Of a stretch of 64,000 nt of DNA, positions 54,274 through 63,432 are shown one piece after another (position 1 is the stretch's first letter; each line of letters begins with the position of its first letter). The notes under the pieces were generated by a model. The model was not told the origin of the DNA. It did not search any database and saw only the letters and a list, made by a program, of their open reading frames with translations. Origin of the DNA: Sphingomonas sp. HMP6 (GTDB lineage: Bacteria; Pseudomonadota; Alphaproteobacteria; Sphingomonadales; Sphingomonadaceae). The translations under genes were made by a program, and so were the position numbers. Location: contig NZ_AP022672.1 of NCBI RefSeq assembly GCF_013374095.1, forward strand, positions 1,549,501-1,613,500, given 5' to 3'.

Positions 54274-54732
54274 GTGACCAGCATCACAGTCCAGGAAATG
54301 GCCGGCCGCATCGGCACCGAACAGGTGTCCGACTGGGTCGAGGTCAGCCAGGAAATGATCGACAAGTTCGCCGACGCGACCGGCGATCACCAGTTCATCC
54401 ACGTCAACCCGGCGATGGCGGCGATGACGCCGTTCGGCGGCACGATCGCGCACGGCTTCCTCACGCTGTCGCTGATGCCGTTGCTGTCGTCGAAGATCAT
54501 CGACGGCGTCACGATCGAAGGCGTCAAGATGGGCGTCAATTACGGCGGCAACAAAGTCCGCTTCCTCCAGCCGGTGCGTTCCGGCAAGCGCGTCCGCGGC
54601 CGCTTCAAGTTGCTCAGCTTCGATGAAAAGCGCCCCGGCCAGTGGCAGCAGACCAACGAATTCACCGTAGAGATCGAAGGCGAGGAAAAGCCCGCGATGA
54701 TCGCCGAATGGATGTCGCAGATTTTCGTTTGA
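54274..54732 (+). CDS. MaoC family (R)-specific enoyl-CoA hydratase-like protein
   Basis: A 152-residue hot-dog-fold hydratase. The active-site motif MIDKFADATGDHQFIHVNPAMAAMTPFGGTIAHGF has the D and H of the hydratase-2 motif. The start GTG at 54274 has GAGGGGA upstream; the frame is open to 54124, which opposes putA. It is divergent from putA and may supply (R)-3-hydroxyacyl-CoA, relevant to the thiolase and PHA genes nearby. Confidence 0.88.
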   Translation: MTSITVQEMAGRIGTEQVSDWVEVSQEMIDKFADATGDHQFIHVNPAMAAMTPFGGTIAHGFLTLSLMPLLSSKIIDGVTIEGVKMGVNYGGNKVRFLQPVRSGKRVRGRFKLLSFDEKRPGQWQQTNEFTVEIEGEEKPAMIAEWMSQIFV

Positions 54733-54745
54733 ACCTCCCTTAAAG

Positions 54746-54893
54746 CCCTCTCCCGCCTTCGCGGGAGAGGGTTGGGTGAGGGCCTTCTTCTCTTCGACGT
54801 CAGAAACAGAAGACCCTCACCGACTTCGCCCAGGGCCGCGTGAAGAACGCGACCCAAGTCTCCGTAGCCTCTCCCGCGAATGCGGGAGAGGGC
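54746..54893. repeat. Pair of GC-rich hairpins before the thiolase gene
   Basis: CCCTCTCCCGCCTTCGCGGGAGAGGG (54746-54771) and GCCTCTCCCGC...GCGGGAGAGGGC (54867-54893) are hairpins facing each other. The sequence between carries GGGTGAGGG and CCCTCACC, so the whole 148 bases form one large inverted unit. It ends 18 bases before the thiolase ATG. Confidence 0.8.
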
Positions 54894-54911
54894 AATAAAG
54901 GAAAAGCCCCC

Positions 54912-56090
54912 ATGCGTTCCGCCGTCATCGTCTCCACCGCCCGCACCCCGATCGGCCGCGCCTATCGCGGTGCCTTCAACAACACCCCCGCCCCGACCCT
55001 CGCGTCGCATTCGATCAGGGCCGCCGTCGAGCGCGCCGGGATCGAAGGCGGCATGGTCGATGACGTCGTGTTCGGCTGCGCGCTGCAACAGGGCCATCAG
55101 GCCGGCAACATTGCGCGCACCGCGCTGCTCCGCGCCGGCCTGCCCGTCACCGTCCCCGGCATGTCGGTCGATCGTCAGTGCGCCTCGGGCCTGATGGCGA
55201 TCGCCACCGCCGCCAAGCAGATCATCACCGACAACATGCAGATCGCCATCGGTGGCGGGGTCGAGAGCATCAGCCTCGTCCAGACCCCGCAAATGCGCGT
55301 CGCCGCCGACCCCGAACTGATCGCGATGCACAAGGATGTGTATATGTCGATGCTGGTCACCGCCGAGACGGTCGCCAAGCGCTACAATATCAGCCGCGAA
55401 GCGTGCGATGAATATGCGCTCGAATCGCAACGCCGCACTGCGGCTGCGCAAGCCGCCGGCTATTTCGATGCCGAGATCGTCCCGACCAGCGCAAGCATGG
55501 CCGTCACCAACAAGGAGACCAAGGAGGTCACCTATAAGGACGTGACGCTCGCCAAGGACGAGGGCAACCGCCCCGAAACGACGCTCGAAGGCCTGCAAGC
55601 GCTCCAGCCCGTCATGGGCCCCGGCATGAACGTGACCGCAGGCAATGCCTCGCAGCTCTCGGACGGCTCCTCGGCCAGCGTGCTGATGGAGGAAAAGCTC
55701 GCCGAGCAACGCGGGCTCCAGCCGCTCGGCCGCTATGTCGGCATGGCCGTCGCGGGCACCGAGCCCGACGAAATGGGCATCGGTCCCGTTTTCGCCATCC
55801 CCAAGCTGCTCGAACGCTTCAATTTGAAGATGGACGATATCGGCCTGTGGGAGCTCAACGAAGCCTTCGCCGTGCAAGTCCTCTATTGCCGCGACAAGCT
55901 CGGCATTCCGAACGAGCTGCTCAACGTCAGCGGCGGCGCGATCTCGATCGGCCACCCCTACGGCATGACCGGCGCCCGCGCGACCGGCCACGCGCTGATC
56001 GAAGGCAAGCGCCGTGGTGCGAAGTACGTCGTCGTCACGATGTGCATCGGCGGCGGTCAGGGTGCTGCGGGGTTGTTCGAGGTCCTCTAA
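54912..56090 (+). CDS. Acetyl-CoA C-acyltransferase (thiolase)
   Basis: A 392-residue thiolase. The nucleophile Cys lies in [16 protein letters not shown] (near residue 90), the His in [23 protein letters not shown], and the second Cys in [15 protein letters not shown]. Such enzymes serve fatty acid beta-oxidation or PHA precursor supply. The ATG at 54912 has AAGGA upstream; the upstream open part (from 54840) lies in the repeat. A terminator follows. Confidence 0.94.
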   Translation: MRSAVIVSTARTPIGRAYRGAFNNTPAPTLASHSIRAAVERAGIEGGMVDDVVFGCALQQGHQAGNIARTALLRAGLPVTVPGMSVDRQCASGLMAIATAAKQIITDNMQIAIGGGVESISLVQTPQMRVAADPELIAMHKDVYMSMLVTAETVAKRYNISREACDEYALESQRRTAAAQAAGYFDAEIVPTSASMAVTNKETKEVTYKDVTLAKDEGNRPETTLEGLQALQPVMGPGMNVTAGNASQLSDGSSASVLMEEKLAEQRGLQPLGRYVGMAVAGTEPDEMGIGPVFAIPKLLERFNLKMDDIGLWELNEAFAVQVLYCRDKLGIPNELLNVSGGAISIGHPYGMTGARATGHALIEGKRRGAKYVVVTMCIGGGQGAAGLFEVL

Positions 56091-56113
56091 CGCCTTGAAT
56101 TTGCGGAATTGAG

Positions 56114-56146
56114 AAAAGGCGGCGTCGGATCGACGTCGCCTTTTTT
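56114..56146 (+). terminator. Terminator after thiolase
   Basis: AAAAGGCGGCGTC (56114-56126) pairs with GACGTCGCCTTTT (56132-56144) with one G.T pair and a five-base loop; the T tract runs 56141-56146. Confidence 0.88.
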
Positions 56147-56205
56147 CGTGTCCGGCACAGGCTGCCCGGAGATTAGGCTCGTCTTCGGCGAGGCTGAATC
56201 CTTCT

Positions 56206-56295
56206 CCGTTCGCCCTGAGCTTGTCGAAGGGCACCTCGAAGCCTTCACACGGCGTGTAGCGGAGAGCAGGGCTTCGACAGGCTCAGCCCGAACGG
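56206..56295. repeat. Intergenic palindrome (CCGTTCG family), copy 3
   Basis: CCGTTCGCCCTGAGCTTGTC-GAAGGGC on the left faces GGGCTTCGACAGGCTCAG-CCCGAACGG on the right. It shares arms with the elements at 30819 and 33451. It lies between the thiolase terminator and the csbD-like gene. Confidence 0.85.
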
Positions 56296-56411
56296 AAACT
56301 GAGGTGATCACGCTTCAAAGAAAGCGCCTAAGGCTCGCCCGCGCACCCAATTCGCGTTCCGTTCGTTACGTGGTCCGATCGCCATCCGGCGGATCGTATC
56401 AAGGGAACAGG

Positions 56412-56696
56412 ATGATGAACGGTACCACGCTCGAAGGTCAGGCCCAGTCGGTCGCAGGCTCGGTCAAGCAAGCCGTCGGCACCGCGACCGGCGACAATTC
56501 GATCAAAGCGCGCGGCGCGAGCGATCAGCTCGTCGGCGATGCCAAGCAAGTGTTCGGCGCGGCGACCGACGCGATCGGCAACCCCGGCCCGCTGATCGAC
56601 AAGGCCCGCACCTTCGCGCGCGATCGCCCGTGGGCAACCGCGGCTTTGGTCGGCACGATCGCCCTGGCCGTGTTCAACACGCTACGCGGCAAGTGA
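56412..56696 (+). CDS. CsbD-like stress protein
   Basis: A 94-residue CsbD-fold protein. MMNGTTLEGQAQSVAGSVKQAVGTATGDNSIKARGASDQLVGDAKQVFG is the tandem CsbD-type sequence, and a C-terminal membrane helix (WATAALVGTIALAVFNTL) resembles YqjD/ElaB-type anchors. AAGGGA precedes the start. Expression in other bacteria is linked to general stress. ATG at 56415 is equally possible. Confidence 0.85.
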   Translation: MMNGTTLEGQAQSVAGSVKQAVGTATGDNSIKARGASDQLVGDAKQVFGAATDAIGNPGPLIDKARTFARDRPWATAALVGTIALAVFNTLRGK

Positions 56697-57285
56697 TGGG
56701 GTTCCGGGGGCGCGGTGCGTCCCCGGAACCGGGCGGGCTGGTTGTGGAAGGCGTGGCATTCTGAACGAAGTGCTGATCGGCAGCGGCGGCGCGATCTCGA
56801 TTAACGCGTGAAGTGATTATCTCGAATATAAAGGATCAGCGCATACCTGCGATAATCAAGAGCTCTTCAACGACAACGCGAAAATCAGCGCCATTTTTAT
56901 CAATGTCTGGACGAACTGCATTAAACCGCCTGCTGTGCGCCGATTTATCGCCCACATCTTTCAACCTAGGCATAGCTGCTTTGGCATTGCGGCTCAAATT
57001 CCAGCTTGTCTCAGATACCGCCCGGTCGATCAGGTCGCGGAGGAAAAGAAAATCTCCACTCGAATTCTGAATTTTTTCCGCAATGCCGTGCTTTTCAAAG
57101 GCTTCGATAATCAACGTCTCCAGCAATCGCCGCAGCATCACTGCGCAAGCATCGTACCACCCCTGTGAATAGGCGCCGTTGGCTTGGTTCGCAACTTTGA
57201 CGAGGTAGCCCCGAGTGTTATCGAAAAAGATGGCGGGGATGATTGCATTCCTCGGCGCTGGCACGCCTTGTACTGGAGCCCCTAA

Positions 57286-58922
57286 CCTGATCTATTCACC
57301 GGCAGCGTTTCTCAGCCGATGGGTCAGCGCAGGCGTCGTGTAGCCGCAGGCAGGGCGCATGGGTCCCAAGCGCCTGTCTCATCGCGGGTTCACAGTTTGG
57401 GGCGGAGTTGATGGGCGGGGTTCGTTTGGCGGCCACTGCCGCATCGATCATGGTCCCGTGGTGCGCAAGTTGAGCGCGATGGATCGGAACAGCGCGGCAT
57501 CGGGACAGGCGCTTGCGAAGGCGATGCGGATGCGGCTGGTGGTTTCGACGACGCGCGCGGCGACCTTGAGCAGCCGCAGGCGGATGGTCGCGAACTCGGC
57601 GGTGCGGAGCGTGGCGGTTGCGGGCATAGCGTGCCGCACGGCCCACATCAGCCAGTAGGCGGCGGTGTGAAGGATGAGCCGCATCTGATTGGCGTTGGCC
57701 GAGCAGCAGGAGGTTCGGTCGCTCTTCAGCTGCGTTTTATGCAGCTTGATCAAGTTTTCCGCCTGGCCGCGGGCGCAGTAAAGCGTGTCATAGATCCGTT
57801 CAGCGCTGCCCTCGGCAAGCGAGGTGACAACGAGGCGGATGTCGAGGCCGAGGCTGCTCGCCTCGATGCGAGCAACGACGCGACGTTCGGTATTCCCCCA
57901 GGTTTTCGCAGCGTAGCGCGTCTCTGCGTAACGCCTTAGTTCGACCAGTCCCTGCAATGCCCGGTCGGTCGCGCAGGCATCGCCTTCCCGAACGATGACG
58001 GGATCGGCGTGGAGCGTGCGGTTGCCGGGCAGCCCGAAGATGTAGTCGATTCCGTTCGCCTCGCACCAGGCCATCGGCTCTGGCCGACCGTAATGACCAT
58101 CGCCGCGCAGCGTGATCCGGGTATCGGGCCAGTGGCGACGGATACGTCGCACGAGCCGGCGAACATGGCCGGCGACTTCCTTGCCCGACGGCGTTTTGCC
58201 GGTGCGCAGCAGCATCGCAACCGGCCGCCCGGTAGCGGTGTCGTAGACATGGATCGGCAGGAAGCAGCGCTCGCCGTAGTGGCCGTTCCAGAAAGAGAGC
58301 TGCTGCGCGCCGTGTACGACGTCGACGGTATCATCGATGTCGAGCGTCACCGCCGCAGGTGGCACGGGGTAGCTCGCGCAATAAAGGTCGACCAGCGTAC
58401 CGGTCAGACGGATCAACTCGCGCGTAGTCGGCGCGTTTTCCCACCGGCTCATCGTCGGCTGGCTGGCCAGCCCGAACGGATCACCCGGCAGTTTGCCGAG
58501 CGCCAGCTTGAACCCTGGATCATGCCGCAGGGCGTCGAGATCATTGGCGTCTTCATACCCACACGAGATCGCGAGCATGCGGGCGCGCAAGATGTCGGCG
58601 ACCCGGTGGATCACCCGACCCTGATCGCGCGGATCAGCGATGCAGGCGGCGAGCCGATCCGCGATCCCCAACCGCCGCTCGGCCTGTGCGAGCAGTAGCA
58701 CGCCGCCGTCCGACGTCAGCCGACCGCCGTCGAACGCGGCGGTGATTTTTCGACCACGAATGGCTGGGAAGGTGAAGGAGAACCCACTATCGTCGGCCAT
58801 GGCGGTCGTGGCACTTTCTGTCTGGAGCAGAGGGATGGCGTAAGCACCCTTTCTCTACTCCAAACCAAAGACTTAGACCACGATCGCCACCACCGATTAT
58901 CGCTCCCGATGAATAATCCGGG
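57286..58922 (-). mobile_element. IS1380-family insertion sequence, copy B
   Basis: Same 1637-base element as copy A, inverted. It is flanked by the 4-base duplication CTAA at 57282-57285 and 58923-58926. It lies within the HEPN-like gene and in the same transcription direction as that gene. The transposase frame is intact. Confidence 0.97.
57448..58800 (-). CDS. IS1380 family transposase (copy B)
   Basis: Identical in translation to the transposase of copy A (450 residues, DDE acids in LDIDDTVD, LRGDGHYG and RGQAEN). The identity implies both copies arose recently. See copy A for domain details. Confidence 0.97.
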   Translation of the reverse strand: MADDSGFSFTFPAIRGRKITAAFDGGRLTSDGGVLLLAQAERRLGIADRLAACIADPRDQGRVIHRVADILRARMLAISCGYEDANDLDALRHDPGFKLALGKLPGDPFGLASQPTMSRWENAPTTRELIRLTGTLVDLYCASYPVPPAAVTLDIDDTVDVVHGAQQLSFWNGHYGERCFLPIHVYDTATGRPVAMLLRTGKTPSGKEVAGHVRRLVRRIRRHWPDTRITLRGDGHYGRPEPMAWCEANGIDYIFGLPGNRTLHADPVIVREGDACATDRALQGLVELRRYAETRYAAKTWGNTERRVVARIEASSLGLDIRLVVTSLAEGSAERIYDTLYCARGQAENLIKLHKTQLKSDRTSCCSANANQMRLILHTAAYWLMWAVRHAMPATATLRTAEFATIRLRLLKVAARVVETTSRIRIAFASACPDAALFRSIALNLRTTGP

Positions 58923-58985
58923 CTAAGACCGCACTAACATCTTCTTGTATTGCTTTCGCGGCTTTGAATATTTCCGGCTCTGCGA

Positions 58986-59607
58986 TCACGTCTGCGAGCC
59001 ATACAGATGTTTAGCCATGCTAGCGAATATCTGGTCAATTTGCTCTACGCTCGCATCCGCAGAAATATGGACTTGAACGTCGATATGCAAGTTTGGGGCT
59101 GTGCCCCGGGCATTGGTCGGGTGTTTGCCTTCTACGGGCGCGTGCAATGTCGTAGTTTCGAAATGTTCAGCCTCGGCAGGCACAGCCTGGCTGCTTTTCG
59201 AAAAATCAGCTTCCTTTGCCAAGTTTTTGAAGGTGGCAACCGCCTTTGATATGGCCTGTCTTCCAGCTTTGGAACTCTGTGAAAAAACATTCTCGAGATC
59301 AATGCTGGGGCGATCATGTGCGTCTGGATAAACGCCGTACAATTCAGAATATCCGGTTCTGATACCCTCAGCGAGCGCGGTGGGTCCCTCGGATCCACGG
59401 AATTTCTGCCACAACGCAGTCGGAGCCTGGCTACCGTCTATCAATTGAGCAACCTTCAGTACGCCGATAAGCGAGCCGTCGTTGCTGGAGGTAAAGCCGA
59501 TTGTTTTCAGCCACGCATTTGTGACCTTCGGGAACCCCAACTGTTTTAATTTTGTCCAGCAATGGCTTAATTTTGCCTGCAACCGTCGTATAGATAACGT
59601 CGCCCAC
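58986..59607 (-). pseudogene. DUF5343 domain gene with 5' frameshift
   Basis: A GTG at 59607 with a strong AGGGGGAG site starts GDVIYTTVAGKIKPLLDKIKTVGVP, then the frame breaks at about 59529. From there the second frame gives KVTNAWLKTIGFTSSNDGSLIGVLKVAQLIDG, with the family-typical IGFTSSND...LIGVLK core, then EGIRTGYSELYGVYPDAHDRPSIDLENVFSQSSKAGRQ and a Ser/Ala-rich C-terminal part. Two missing bases or one extra base explain the break. Either it is decayed, or a sequencing error is present. A TTG at 59582 could start a shorter protein but has no ribosome site. Confidence 0.75.
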
Positions 59608-60122
59608 TCGCTCCCCCTCTTTGCCGCACGTAGCCTACCTGTTCATTGCAGCTTATGCGACTGAAGTTAAGTGGATTCTAATTCGGACCACCCGACTAAG
59701 AAGCCGGCAAAATTCATGGCGCGAATGACAAATGGCCGCTGGAGTATGGCGGCCGGGTAGTTGAAGTGCCGATATTAAGCTAAGTAATTCGTACGCTAGA
59801 AGTGAACGTCAGGCAGCTTGTATCTCGTCATCACTCGAAAGTTGCCTTCCCCTCTCGACAAAAACCCACCCCCCTGTCCTACACCTCCACCCTTTGCCAT
59901 AATCGGTGCGGGTCTTTGAAATCGCCGGTCAGCACGCTAGCCACGGGGCGGGAGCGCACCCACCCGTGATGTCGTGACTCGTGTGACTTTACGCGGACAA
60001 GCGAATGCGCCGCACCCCGCCCGGGCCATCACCCCGACGCCGCAAACGCTGCGGTTACGCCTAACCTTAGCCTAACCTTTCGCACCCGTTTTGAGCGGCA
60101 CTTTCGGCACTTTCGGCCCGCC
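59608..60122. other. Intergenic region without genes downstream of phaZ
   Basis: About 515 bases. The first 200 are AT-richer and belong to the island around the DUF5343 locus; the rest returns to high GC near 59860. Short direct repeats occur near the phaZ stop (GCCTAACCTT twice near 60058-60078, and GGCACTTTC twice near 60100). No gene or clear terminator is seen. Confidence 0.5.
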
Positions 60123-61355
60123 TCAACCGTGCGCGGCGATCCATTCCTCCAGCACCGGGGCGATCTTGGTGCGCCACTTCGAGCCGTTGAAGATGCCGTA
60201 ATGCCCGGCACCCTCAGCCATGTAATAGCGCTTCTTGTCCTCAGGCAGGTTGGTCGCGATGTCGAGTGCGGCCTTGGTCTGGCCGAGCCCCGAAATATCG
60301 TCCTTTTCGCCCTCGATCGCGAGGATCGCGATATCGGTGATCGCGGCGGGATCGACCCGGCGGCCGCGGTGCAGCATCTCGCCCTTGGGCAAGGCATGGT
60401 CCTGAAACACTACGTCGATCGTCTGCAGATAGAATTCGGCGGTCATGTCGCAGACCGAACGGTACTCCTCGTAAAACGCCTTGGTCGCGTCGGCCTCCAG
60501 ATCCTCGCCGTCGACCAGATGTTTGAACATCTCGTAATGGCTCATCATGTGGCTGCCGAGGTTCATCGACAGGAACCCGGCGAGCTGCAGAAAGCCCGGA
60601 TAGACTTTCCGTCCGGCACCGGGATATTGTGCCGGTATCGTGGCGATCACATTCTGGCTGAACCAGCTATGCGGCCGCTCGGTTGCCAGCGTGTTGACCG
60701 AGGTGGGGGCCATCCGCGTATCGACCGGCCCGCCCATCATGGTCAGCGTCTTGGGGCGGCAGGGATTTTTGTCCGCGCTCATCAAACAGGCGGCGGCGTA
60801 GCACGGCACCGAAGGCTGACACACGGCGAGCATGTGCGTGCCGCCCGCACCGTCATTCGGGCCGATCGCCTCCAGGAACGCGATGAGATAATCGACATAA
60901 TCGTCGAGATCGAATTTGCCGTCGGACAGCGGCACTTGTTTCGCATCGCGCCAATCGGTGATGTACACGTCCGCCACCGGCAGCATCCGCTCCACCGTGC
61001 CGCGCAGCAATGTGGCGTAATGGCCCGACATCGGCGCAACGATCAGCAGCTTCGGCCCGCCGGTGACCCCAGCGCGAGCAAAGCGCTTCAACTGGCCAAA
61101 GGGTTTGCGCAGCACGATCTCCTCGGTCACCGCGACGCTCTCGCCGTTGATCGTAGTAGTGTTCAGCGCGAAGTCCGGCTTGCCGCGTGGTGCGGCGGCG
61201 TGGGCAAACACCTCCAGCGCCGAACTCAGGATCTGCCCGCCGCCGAAATAGGCGAAGGGATTGGCCGGGTTGTTGAGCAATTCCGCACTGAAATCGGCCA
61301 TCGCGCCTGCGCTGGCCAACATCGATTTCTGCATTTCATACGCACTGTACAGCAT
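60123..61355 (-). CDS. phaZ: Intracellular polyhydroxyalkanoate depolymerase
   Basis: A 410-residue PHB depolymerase of the cysteine-nucleophile class, acting on storage granules. The nucleophile Cys179 is in MLAVCQPSVPCYAA, equivalent to the known Cys of the Ralstonia enzyme. The LYSAYEMQKSMLASAGAMADF start and LNNPANPFAYFGGGQILSSALEVFAHAAAPRGKPDF are typical. The ATG at 61355 is preferred; a frame to 61457 adds 34 basic residues that do not look native. Thiolase and MaoC genes nearby fit a PHA context. Confidence 0.92.
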   Translation of the reverse strand: MLYSAYEMQKSMLASAGAMADFSAELLNNPANPFAYFGGGQILSSALEVFAHAAAPRGKPDFALNTTTINGESVAVTEEIVLRKPFGQLKRFARAGVTGGPKLLIVAPMSGHYATLLRGTVERMLPVADVYITDWRDAKQVPLSDGKFDLDDYVDYLIAFLEAIGPNDGAGGTHMLAVCQPSVPCYAAACLMSADKNPCRPKTLTMMGGPVDTRMAPTSVNTLATERPHSWFSQNVIATIPAQYPGAGRKVYPGFLQLAGFLSMNLGSHMMSHYEMFKHLVDGEDLEADATKAFYEEYRSVCDMTAEFYLQTIDVVFQDHALPKGEMLHRGRRVDPAAITDIAILAIEGEKDDISGLGQTKAALDIATNLPEDKKRYYMAEGAGHYGIFNGSKWRTKIAPVLEEWIAAHG

Positions 61356-61507
61356 ACCGGACATTCCAATAATCGAGGTGCCACCATAGCGGCGGCGCAT
61401 TACGGTTCGCTTAAGCTTATGCCGCACTGCGGCAAACGGCAACTGGTCCTTTCGCATCCGTCACCAATGCGATTGAGGCTTGCTCCGCGTCCTGCTAGGC
61501 GATCCGC

Positions 61508-63319
61508 ATGGCCGATATAGAACCCGCCGTCCCGATCGAAGCAACCGCAGCGACAACGCCGCCAGAGAAGCGCAAGCTCAGCAGCCTGGTGATGATTTGG
61601 CGCTTCGCCTCGCGCTACCCGGCGCAGCTTCTGATCGCACTCGCCGCCTTGCTCACCACCTCGGCCGCCACGCTGTACATACCGTGGAGCATCAAGTCGG
61701 TGATCGACCAGGGCTTCACCCACGGCACGACCGATGCGCATCATATCGACACGATCTTCTACGGCCTGTTCGCGGTGGTCGGCGTGCTCGCGATCGCGAC
61801 GGCGCTGCGTTTCTACTTCGTGTCGTGGCTGGGAGAGCGCACCGTGGCCGACGTGCGGATGGCGGTGCAGTCCAACCTCCTGACGCTCGCGCCGCGCTGG
61901 TTCGAGGAGAACCGCCCGTCCGAGGTCGCCTCACGCCTCACCTCCGACACCGCGCAGATCGAAGTTGCTGTCGGAACCACCGTCTCGGTCGCTTTGCGCA
62001 ACACGCTGACCGGGATCGGAGGGCTCATCTCGCTCTTCGCGCTGGCGCCGAAGTTGGCGGTCATGCTGATTATCGGGATCCCAATCGTAGTGCTGCCGAT
62101 CGTCCTGCTCGGCCGCCGCGTTCGGAAGTACTCGCGCTCCAGTCAGGACCGCATCGCCGATATCGGCGCGATGGTGGTCGAGACGTTCGGCGCGATGAAG
62201 ATCGTTCAGGCATTCGGCCAGGAACGGCGCGAGGCGGAGCGCTTTGCAAAAGCGGTCGACAGCAGCTTCGCAGCGGCCAAGCGCCGCATCACGATCCGCG
62301 CGATCATGACCGCGCTCGTCATCGGCCTGCTGTTCGGCGCGGTGACGCTGCTAATGTGGTCGACCTTCGCCGATGTCGCGGCGGGACGGCTGTCGGCTGG
62401 ATCGCTGACCGCGTTCATCTTCACCGCCGGGCTGGTGACGGGCGCCTTTACCGCCCTGACCGAGGTGTATGGCGACCTGCTCCGCGCATCGGGCGCGGCC
62501 GAGCGGCTGGCCGAACTGCTCAACGAAGAACCCGAGATCCGCGCGCCTGCCAAGCCGACCACCCTGCCCGTTCCCGCCCGTGGCACGCTGGCGTTCGAAC
62601 ATGTCGAGTTCCGCTACCCCACCCGCCGCGACGTGGCGGCATTGCACGACTTCTCGTTGTCGGTCGCACCCGGCGAGACGGTCGCGATCGTCGGCCCGTC
62701 GGGTGCAGGCAAGACCACGCTGTTCCAGTTGATCCAGCGCTTCTACGATCCCGATGCCGGCCGCGTGCTGATCGACGGCGTCGATCTGCGCGAGGCCGAC
62801 CCGGCAGAAGTCCGCGCTCGCATCGCGATGGTGCCGCAGGAAACGGTGATCTTCGGCGCATCGGCCCGCGACAATCTGCGCTATGGCCGCTGGGACGCGC
62901 ATGACGACGAACTGTGGGCGGCAGCCGAGGCGGCCAATGCCGCCGAGTTCCTGCGCAAGCTGCCCGAGGGGCTCGATACCTATCTCGGCGAAGGCGGCGC
63001 GCGCCTCTCCGGTGGCCAGCGGCAGCGCGTCGCAATCGCCCGCGCGCTGCTCCGCGATGCGCCGATCCTTCTGCTCGACGAGGCGACCAGCGCGCTCGAT
63101 GCCGAGAGCGAGCGGCTCGTCCAAGAGGCGCTCGAACGGCTGATGTCGACGCGCACCACGCTCGTCATCGCCCACCGCCTCGCCACCGTGCGCGCGGCAC
63201 GGCGGATCATCGTGATGAGCGACGGTCGCATCGTGGAGAGCGGATCGCACGGGACGCTGGTCGATCAGAACGGCCTCTACGCACGGCTGGCGAGTTTGCA
63301 GTTCAGCGAGGCGGCATGA
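61508..63319 (+). CDS. ABC exporter, MsbA/lipid type
   Basis: A 603-residue half-transporter: a six-helix membrane domain (residues about 35-320) fused to an ATPase domain. Walker A is IVGPSGAGKTTLFQ near residue 396, signature LSGGQRQRVAIARALL near 500, and Walker B ILLLDEATSALD. The export domain has ADVRMAVQSNLLTLAPRWFEENRPSEVASRL. It may export lipid or peptide; it cannot be narrowed down. It is divergent from phaZ and is followed by a strong palindrome. Confidence 0.93.
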   Translation: MADIEPAVPIEATAATTPPEKRKLSSLVMIWRFASRYPAQLLIALAALLTTSAATLYIPWSIKSVIDQGFTHGTTDAHHIDTIFYGLFAVVGVLAIATALRFYFVSWLGERTVADVRMAVQSNLLTLAPRWFEENRPSEVASRLTSDTAQIEVAVGTTVSVALRNTLTGIGGLISLFALAPKLAVMLIIGIPIVVLPIVLLGRRVRKYSRSSQDRIADIGAMVVETFGAMKIVQAFGQERREAERFAKAVDSSFAAAKRRITIRAIMTALVIGLLFGAVTLLMWSTFADVAAGRLSAGSLTAFIFTAGLVTGAFTALTEVYGDLLRASGAAERLAELLNEEPEIRAPAKPTTLPVPARGTLAFEHVEFRYPTRRDVAALHDFSLSVAPGETVAIVGPSGAGKTTLFQLIQRFYDPDAGRVLIDGVDLREADPAEVRARIAMVPQETVIFGASARDNLRYGRWDAHDDELWAAAEAANAAEFLRKLPEGLDTYLGEGGARLSGGQRQRVAIARALLRDAPILLLDEATSALDAESERLVQEALERLMSTRTTLVIAHRLATVRAARRIIVMSDGRIVESGSHGTLVDQNGLYARLASLQFSEAA

Positions 63320-63330
63320 TCGCCAAATAA

Positions 63331-63423
63331 CCGTCACCCCGGACTTGTTCCGGGGTCCACCGTGCCGCAAGATGCGGCATTGCCGGTTGAGCGGTGGACC
63401 CCGGAACAAGTCCGGGGTGACGG
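63331..63423. repeat. Perfect 32-bp palindrome with inner hairpin
   Basis: Arms 63331-63362 and 63392-63423 are exact inverted complements (core GTCACCCCGGACTTGTTCCG). The 29-base centre holds TGCCGC-AAGAT-GCGGCA. It is a separate family from the CCGTTCG and REP-like elements. It stands between the ABC exporter and the next gene. Confidence 0.9.
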
Positions 63424-63432
63424 AGGGGTATT

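Larger units (their letters stand above)
56836..58989 (-). pseudogene. HEPN/DUF4145-like gene interrupted by IS copy B
   Basis: The gene starts at GTG 58989, overlapping the DUF5343 stop (GTGA), and reads 22 codons (IAEPEIFKAAKAIQEDVSAVL) to the IS at 57286-58922. Removing the IS and one CTAA duplication restores an unbroken frame of 170 residues: GAPVQGVPAPRNAIIPAIFFDNTRGYL, then YSQGWYDACAVMLRRLLETLIIEAF and RLKDVGDKSAHSRRF. The last two segments resemble DUF4145/HEPN-type helical proteins, though a catalytic R-x4-6-H was not found. The downstream part could restart at GTG 57264 (142 residues), probably without function. Confidence 0.85.

Noticed and set aside
59796..59900. Gly-rich 34-codon frame on the minus strand (starting MAKGGGVGQGGGFLSR)
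   Set aside because: No ribosome site precedes its ATG, no family pattern is seen, and it lies across the change of base composition at the island edge.
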